From Paenibacillus macquariensis (GTDB taxonomy: Bacteria > Bacillota > Bacilli > Paenibacillales > Paenibacillaceae): a DNA stretch of 64,000 nucleotides. The notes under the pieces were generated by a model. It saw only the letters and a program-made list of their open reading frames with translations, ran no database searches and was not told the origin of the DNA. Location: contig NZ_FTNK01000010.1 in NCBI RefSeq assembly GCF_900156375.1, forward strand, positions 62,001 through 126,000. Direction: 5' to 3'. Shown piece after piece: positions 60,029-64,000 of this stretch; the first letter of the stretch is position 1; the number at the start of each line of letters is the position of its first letter. The position numbers were made by a program, and so were the translations under genes.

Positions 60029-60946
60029 ATGACCATGAGCAGAAGATTAATCATCAATTGTGATGATTTCGGCCAAAGCCTCCCTATGAATCAAGCGATC
60101 ATGCATCTATTAGAAGAGGGCAAAGTATCATCAGCAACGATTATGGCCGTCGCTCCAGCATTTGAGGAGGCTGCGGCTTGGAGTGCTCGTCGGCGCCAAC
60201 CCAATGTGGGGATTCATCTGACGATGACTAGTGAATTTGATGCTTTACAATGGAGTAGCTTGACGGGCGATCCATCACTGCATGATGAAAGTGGACATCA
60301 ATATAAGACGGTGAAGGAATTCGAATTGGGTGCACAGACCAAGGCTATATTGAAAGAGATCGACGCACAGTATCAGCGAGTTAAGAAATCAGGCATTGTG
60401 ATTAGTCATGTGGATAACCATATGGGAAGTTTATACGGCATGGAAATGGGTCGTAGCCTAATTCCACAGACACTTTGGAAGACTTCGCGTTGGAGATTGC
60501 CTTCAAGGTTATTTCGTTACATTTATGCAGAGGATCCACTCCTTGGGTCGCTTAAGAATATTGAACGTCCGGTCGCGCTTGCATCGGCACTGGCTGATAC
60601 ATTAGGGGTCCAAATTCCTGACTACCTATTGTCCCATCCTTTTCATATCCAAGAGGGGGAGACCTATGATAGCTTTAAGCAGTCGATTATCGACAAGTTG
60701 TATAAGCTTCCTGAGGGTGTAAGTGAAACGTATATCCATGCAGGCTTGGAAGATTCGTGGATGCTAGCGAATATCCCAGACTGGGAGAAGCGGGTATGGG
60801 AGTTTCGCTTGCCCTTCGACGATGATTTTACCTATGCGATACGAGATGCAGGAGTGATCTTAACGGACTACCGTTATGTACAGGAGCATCTTAAACGTCC
60901 ACGCTTACCCGCAGCATCTAGACTACTGAGGGAACTGATTAAATAA
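60029..60946 (+). CDS. ChbG/YdjC-type carbohydrate deacetylase
   Basis: A 305-residue metal-dependent deacetylase. Metal and catalytic residues are D12/D13 in INCDDFG, the His of VGIHLTM, and the His pair in SHVDNHMGS. YdjC proteins remove one acetyl group from chito-oligosaccharides such as diacetylchitobiose. ATG 60029 lies just after GAGAGG; ATG 60035 is an alternative. Coupling with the GPH transporter suggests import of an acetylated disaccharide followed by deacetylation in the cytoplasm. No glycosidase is adjacent. Confidence 0.9.
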   Translation: MTMSRRLIINCDDFGQSLPMNQAIMHLLEEGKVSSATIMAVAPAFEEAAAWSARRRQPNVGIHLTMTSEFDALQWSSLTGDPSLHDESGHQYKTVKEFELGAQTKAILKEIDAQYQRVKKSGIVISHVDNHMGSLYGMEMGRSLIPQTLWKTSRWRLPSRLFRYIYAEDPLLGSLKNIERPVALASALADTLGVQIPDYLLSHPFHIQEGETYDSFKQSIIDKLYKLPEGVSETYIHAGLEDSWMLANIPDWEKRVWEFRLPFDDDFTYAIRDAGVILTDYRYVQEHLKRPRLPAASRLLRELIK

Positions 60947-61048
60947 GCAGAATACATCAGCATGTACCATAGCGAATGATATAAGGGTGCAGCAGATAAA
61001 AAAGGCCCTAAATATATTTATAATAGAAAACAAAAATACGCATTTAAA

Positions 61049-61089
61049 ATATCTTTTTGTTGACATATCTTTTTGTTGTGCGTTATATT
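61049..61089 (+). promoter_or_regulatory. doxX promoter with overlapping direct repeats
   Basis: TTGACA (61060-61065) and TATATT (61084-61089) are 18 bases apart. ATATCTTTTTGTTG occurs at 61049-61062 and 61065-61078, so the two copies cover the -35 region. The leader of about 115 bases before ATG 61211 is unusually long. Confidence 0.6.
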
Positions 61090-61210
61090 TCTAATATAAA
61101 TATTATATTTTTATTAATTATTAATATTGAAGGAAGAGGGAGGGCAACCTAATCAAATCAGCTATTGCAGCATAATCAACACAAGTAAGATAATAAGGGG
61201 AGAATAAATA

Positions 61211-61615
61211 ATGACAAGAATAGCAGTAGTATCAACGATCATGCGTGTAGTGATGGGTATTTTATTTCTAGCTCATGGAATTAGTAAATTGCAGATGGGT
61301 CTAGGGAATGTGGAAGCTTGGTTTGGATCTTTGGGCTTACCTGGATTGTTGGCGTACGGGGTGGCTATCCTTGAACTTGTTGGAGGCATTATGCTTATTA
61401 TTGGCCTCTTTACGAGATATGTATCAGCTTTATTTACGATCATGCTGATCGGAGCGATTGTGACAACGAAACTCTCTGCAGGGTTACTCGGACACGATCA
61501 GATGGTAGGATATGAGATGGAGTTGTCTTTTATGTTAGTGACGCTTTATTTGACAGTTGCGGCATCTACACCATTATCTATGGATCAAGTCTTTCTTAGA
61601 AAACGCAGCGTTTAA
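61211..61615 (+). CDS. DoxX-family membrane protein
   Basis: A 134-residue protein with four membrane helices of the DoxX/DoxD-like family (FLAHGISKLQMGLGN, LGLPGLLAYGVAILELVGGI with a final LMLIIGLF). Members often work with quinone or thiosulfate-related redox enzymes or in disulfide stress, but many lack a known role. It starts behind AAGGGGAGAA and stands alone. Confidence 0.88.
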   Translation: MTRIAVVSTIMRVVMGILFLAHGISKLQMGLGNVEAWFGSLGLPGLLAYGVAILELVGGIMLIIGLFTRYVSALFTIMLIGAIVTTKLSAGLLGHDQMVGYEMELSFMLVTLYLTVAASTPLSMDQVFLRKRSV

Positions 61616-62054
61616 ATAAAGTGTACCAGTTCGCATATTTAATTGATAAAGGCGACTTCCCATTCTATTCTGAATGCAAGTCGTCTTTATTAATGTTCAT
61701 CTCCATATGTTGTTTGGTTTTTTGATAGGCAGTCGATATTTGAATTGTAAGTTTTATAACAAGATTACGGAATAACAAGTTGCGTGTGGTTAAAGGTTAG
61801 TGAGTTAATTTAAGCATAGAACATAAAGAAGGGCACCGCTGTGGTGTCCTTCTTTATTGTGGTTATATGGATCGATAGTTTCATATGAATATCATGATAG
61901 ATCACGATTATAGTATATTAATTCTTTTTATAGGAAAAAGTTACCTTATATTGTAGTATATAAATAAAATAGGCTTGAAGCCCTATACGGATTATGACTT
62001 TTCTTATAACCCCATGTATACGTGAACTTATTCCAACAGACTGGAGACGATCCG
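61616..62054 (+). other. Intergenic stretch with two terminators
   Basis: The first hairpin (61648-61692; AAAGGCGACTT/AAGTCGTCTTT plus TATT) ends doxX. The second (61825-61860; AAAGAAGG-CACC/GGTG-CCTTCTTT) has no complete gene before it. In between I see nothing of note. The final part holds the promoter region of the YesN gene; TATAGTATATT at about 61910 is AT-rich but no firm -35/-10 pair was assigned. Confidence 0.6.
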
Positions 62055-63680
62055 ATGTACAAAGTGATTATTGTCGATGATGAAGCGGTAGTCCGGATCG
62101 GATTGAAAAATACGATTAACTGGAATGAGCACGGATTCGAATTGATTGGCGCTTATGCCAACGGCCGAGAGGCGTGGGACGCGGTAGAACTAGACAGACC
62201 TGACTTGGTCATTTCGGACATTAGCATGCCATTCATGGATGGATTAGAGTTAGCCGGATTGATCTCAGCACAATTCCCTTACATAAAGATTATTATATTA
62301 ACAGGTTTTGACGAATTTGAATATGCGCAAGCAGCGATCCGATTGAAAGTATCCGACTTCATTCTGAAGCCGATCACAGCACAAGAAATACGAATGCTTC
62401 TCGACCGTGTTAGAGCGGAGATGGATGAGGAAAAGCAACGTCGAGAGGATCTTAGCAGGTTGAATAATCAGTTGAAACAGAGTCTTCCGTTACTCAAGGA
62501 GCGGTTCCTTGAACGATTAGTTGCTGTAGGACTAGGTAAGGAAGAAATCTCAGAGGGGTTCACTTATTTCAATCTTCCTCCGGTATCACCCTTTTATTTA
62601 GTAATGGTGGTAGATATCGATGATTTCGGAGATCGAGAGCTTATTTCTTATGAGCACGATGCAGAATTTCTAAGATTTGCAGCATTTGATATTTTCCAAG
62701 AGACGCTAAATCGGGATAATGTGCTTAACTTCCGTACGCGTGAGGAACGGATGGTCGCTATTATTTTCGGACAAGCCAATGAGATTCTCTTGTATGAGCA
62801 AGTATTTTCTCTTGCAGAAGAAGTCCGCTATCATGTTGAGAAATATTTAAATTTTACGGTTACCGTAGGGATTGGCAGAACGTGTGCACATATTGAACAA
62901 CTTCCAAATTCATACAAAAGCGCATTATCTGCACTAGACTACCGTTTTCTCCTAGGGAAAAATCGGGTGCTTAGTATTATGGATATTGAGGGCAAGCCGT
63001 CAATTCAGTTGCCGCTGGTCTTGGACTGGGATCGAAAGCTTGCTACCGCCGTGAAAACAGGAGATCTTCAAGAAGCCTACGAGTTAATCGAAATGGGGGT
63101 GGCGGAGCTTAAGACTTCGTTGGTTCCTGTGGAAGCATGCTTACTACAAATGCAGAAGGTTGTTCTGACGCTAATGAACTCGATTCAGGAGCTTGTCATT
63201 CATGATGCTGAGTTATCCTTCGATCGACAGATAAAACTAATGGATGTGTATAAGTTTAAGACGCTAGATGAAGTTGAAATCTGGTTAAGAGACGTAGTGG
63301 GCTCTATTATCTCCACGATTGCAGATAACCGTAATCATCTGACGAACATGCAAATCCATCGTGGGGTAGAGTATATCGATCAGAATTATGCGAATGAAAA
63401 AATGTCCCTACAAGACTTATGTCGCCATGTCCTGATGAGTACAAGTTATTTCAGCCTTGTATTTAAGCAACATACAGGAGAGACATTTATTGAATATTTG
63501 ACCAGAGTGAGGATTTCTAAGGCGAAGGAACTTCTTCATAATTCAAAGTTGAAATTGTATGAAATTGCAGAGCAAGTTGGATACAAGGACCCGAATTATT
63601 TGAGTATTTTATTCAAAAAGCATACTGGAATCACCCCGAAGGACTACCGAGATAATCAAATCAAGGGGAGCGGAGCCTAA
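62055..63680 (+). CDS. YesN-type AraC response regulator
   Basis: A 541-residue regulator: receiver (1-125) with D8/D9 (VDDE), D55 (LVISDISMPF) and K105-like FILKPIT, a middle domain of about 290 residues typical of large YesN proteins (degenerate GGDEF-like, EHDAEFLRFAAFDIF, VGIGRT), and a C-terminal AraC-type double helix-turn-helix (about 440-535; MSTSYFSLVFKQHTG, IAEQVGYKDPNYLSILFKKH). ATG 62055 follows GGAG. A YesM-type kinase gene starts 1 base after the stop. Confidence 0.95.
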   Translation: MYKVIIVDDEAVVRIGLKNTINWNEHGFELIGAYANGREAWDAVELDRPDLVISDISMPFMDGLELAGLISAQFPYIKIIILTGFDEFEYAQAAIRLKVSDFILKPITAQEIRMLLDRVRAEMDEEKQRREDLSRLNNQLKQSLPLLKERFLERLVAVGLGKEEISEGFTYFNLPPVSPFYLVMVVDIDDFGDRELISYEHDAEFLRFAAFDIFQETLNRDNVLNFRTREERMVAIIFGQANEILLYEQVFSLAEEVRYHVEKYLNFTVTVGIGRTCAHIEQLPNSYKSALSALDYRFLLGKNRVLSIMDIEGKPSIQLPLVLDWDRKLATAVKTGDLQEAYELIEMGVAELKTSLVPVEACLLQMQKVVLTLMNSIQELVIHDAELSFDRQIKLMDVYKFKTLDEVEIWLRDVVGSIISTIADNRNHLTNMQIHRGVEYIDQNYANEKMSLQDLCRHVLMSTSYFSLVFKQHTGETFIEYLTRVRISKAKELLHNSKLKLYEIAEQVGYKDPNYLSILFKKHTGITPKDYRDNQIKGSGA

Positions 63681-63681
63681 G

Positions 63682-64000
63682 ATGCTCAAGAAACGTTTCC
63701 CCATACCTTTATTCCCACTGAAGAGCATTCAATCGAATATATCCTTGGCGTTTTCGTTATTGATTCTAGCTGCGATCGTCTTGACAAGTCTAGTGAGCTT
63801 TCAGGTATCCGTAACGACAGTCGAGAAGAATTCGAAAGGGTATATTGAAGAGATCATCAAGCAGGTCAACTTAAACATCCAGTCTTATGTCGATAATATG
63901 GAGAATATTTCGTTGCTTGCGTTGACGAATAAGGACGTAAAATATTACATATCTGATAATAGCTTCATTAGCGCAGAGGATCGCCGTACATATGAAAAGC
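63682..64000 (+). CDS. YesM-type sensor histidine kinase, 5' part
   Basis: The frame is open to the end of the window (106 codons). It has a basic N-terminus, one membrane helix (about 20-42; ISLAFSLLILAAIVLTSLVS) and the start of an outer domain (NLNIQSYVDNMENISLLALT). Position directly after a YesN-type regulator indicates its kinase partner. The outer domain and catalytic part lie beyond the window. GGGGAGCGGAG upstream is the ribosome site. Confidence 0.85.
   Translation, partial: MLKKRFPIPLFPLKSIQSNISLAFSLLILAAIVLTSLVSFQVSVTTVEKNSKGYIEEIIKQVNLNIQSYVDNMENISLLALTNKDVKYYISDNSFISAEDRRTYEK

Overview
The window looks like a chromosomal segment of a Paenibacillus-type Firmicute. The signs are S-layer-homology (SLH) surface proteins, YesM/YesN-type two-component pairs, many carbohydrate ABC substrate-binding proteins and glycosidases, strong AGGAGG-type ribosome sites, TTG and GTG starts, and moderate-to-low GC. 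No tRNA, rRNA, CRISPR array, transposase or phage gene was recognised. Genus is an inference from gene content only.

Layout. 1-4600 is a decaying accessory stretch. It holds truncated or internally deleted genes (MBL-fold hydrolase, EamA transporter, ankyrin protein) beside intact cspA-like and amidohydrolase genes, interspersed with short sequences resembling the 3' end of tmRNA, each followed by a hairpin terminator. 4615-7389 is an SLH-anchored PHP-domain phosphoesterase-like protein. 7681-14305 is a xylo-oligosaccharide locus: YesM/YesN pair, sugar-binding lipoprotein, a single collapsed permease remnant, and a GH52 beta-xylosidase. 14884-18198 is a large SLH protein with six 123-bp propeller repeats. 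18669-20948 is a ROK repressor with an FHS-type sugar transporter behind a near-perfect palindrome. 21225-22687 is an ECF-like sigma factor with its membrane anti-sigma partner; 22951-23586 is a prolyl-4-hydroxylase-like enzyme next to a 102-nt tmRNA-like relic.

24127-27271 holds a MarR regulator whose promoter and first 49 codons are duplicated 1.04 kb upstream, two NAD(P)-binding oxidoreductases and a membrane protein. 27332-27499 is a relic of a polymorphic-toxin pre-toxin domain. 27588-30201 (minus) is an oleate hydratase unit with its TetR regulator. 30335-31084 (minus) is an NlpC/P60 lipoprotein. 31368-37082 has two GH3 enzymes, one with swapped domain order, the other NagZ-like. 37159-38838 is a divergent TetR/SDR pair.

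39131-46938 is the most coherent possibly undescribed system. An AraC regulator precedes an operon with two 11-bp direct repeats just upstream of its promoter. The operon encodes a secreted propeller-like protein, a complete ABC importer lacking only its ATPase, a metallophosphoesterase, a Gfo/Idh/MocA oxidoreductase and a GNAT acetyltransferase. The substrate is unknown; a phosphorylated or phosphodiester-linked sugar or polyol is an inference.

47083-49263 is an MFS exporter divergent from a SufR-like regulator. 49518-54717 is a two-component system with an FtsX-type ABC transporter of the antimicrobial-peptide-response kind. 54883-58470 holds an orphan LuxR-type response regulator and a two-component system divergent from a secreted protein with an internal repeat. 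58740-60946 couples a GPH sugar transporter with a ChbG/YdjC deacetylase. 61211-61615 is a DoxX protein. The window closes with a YesN-type regulator and the start of its YesM-type kinase.
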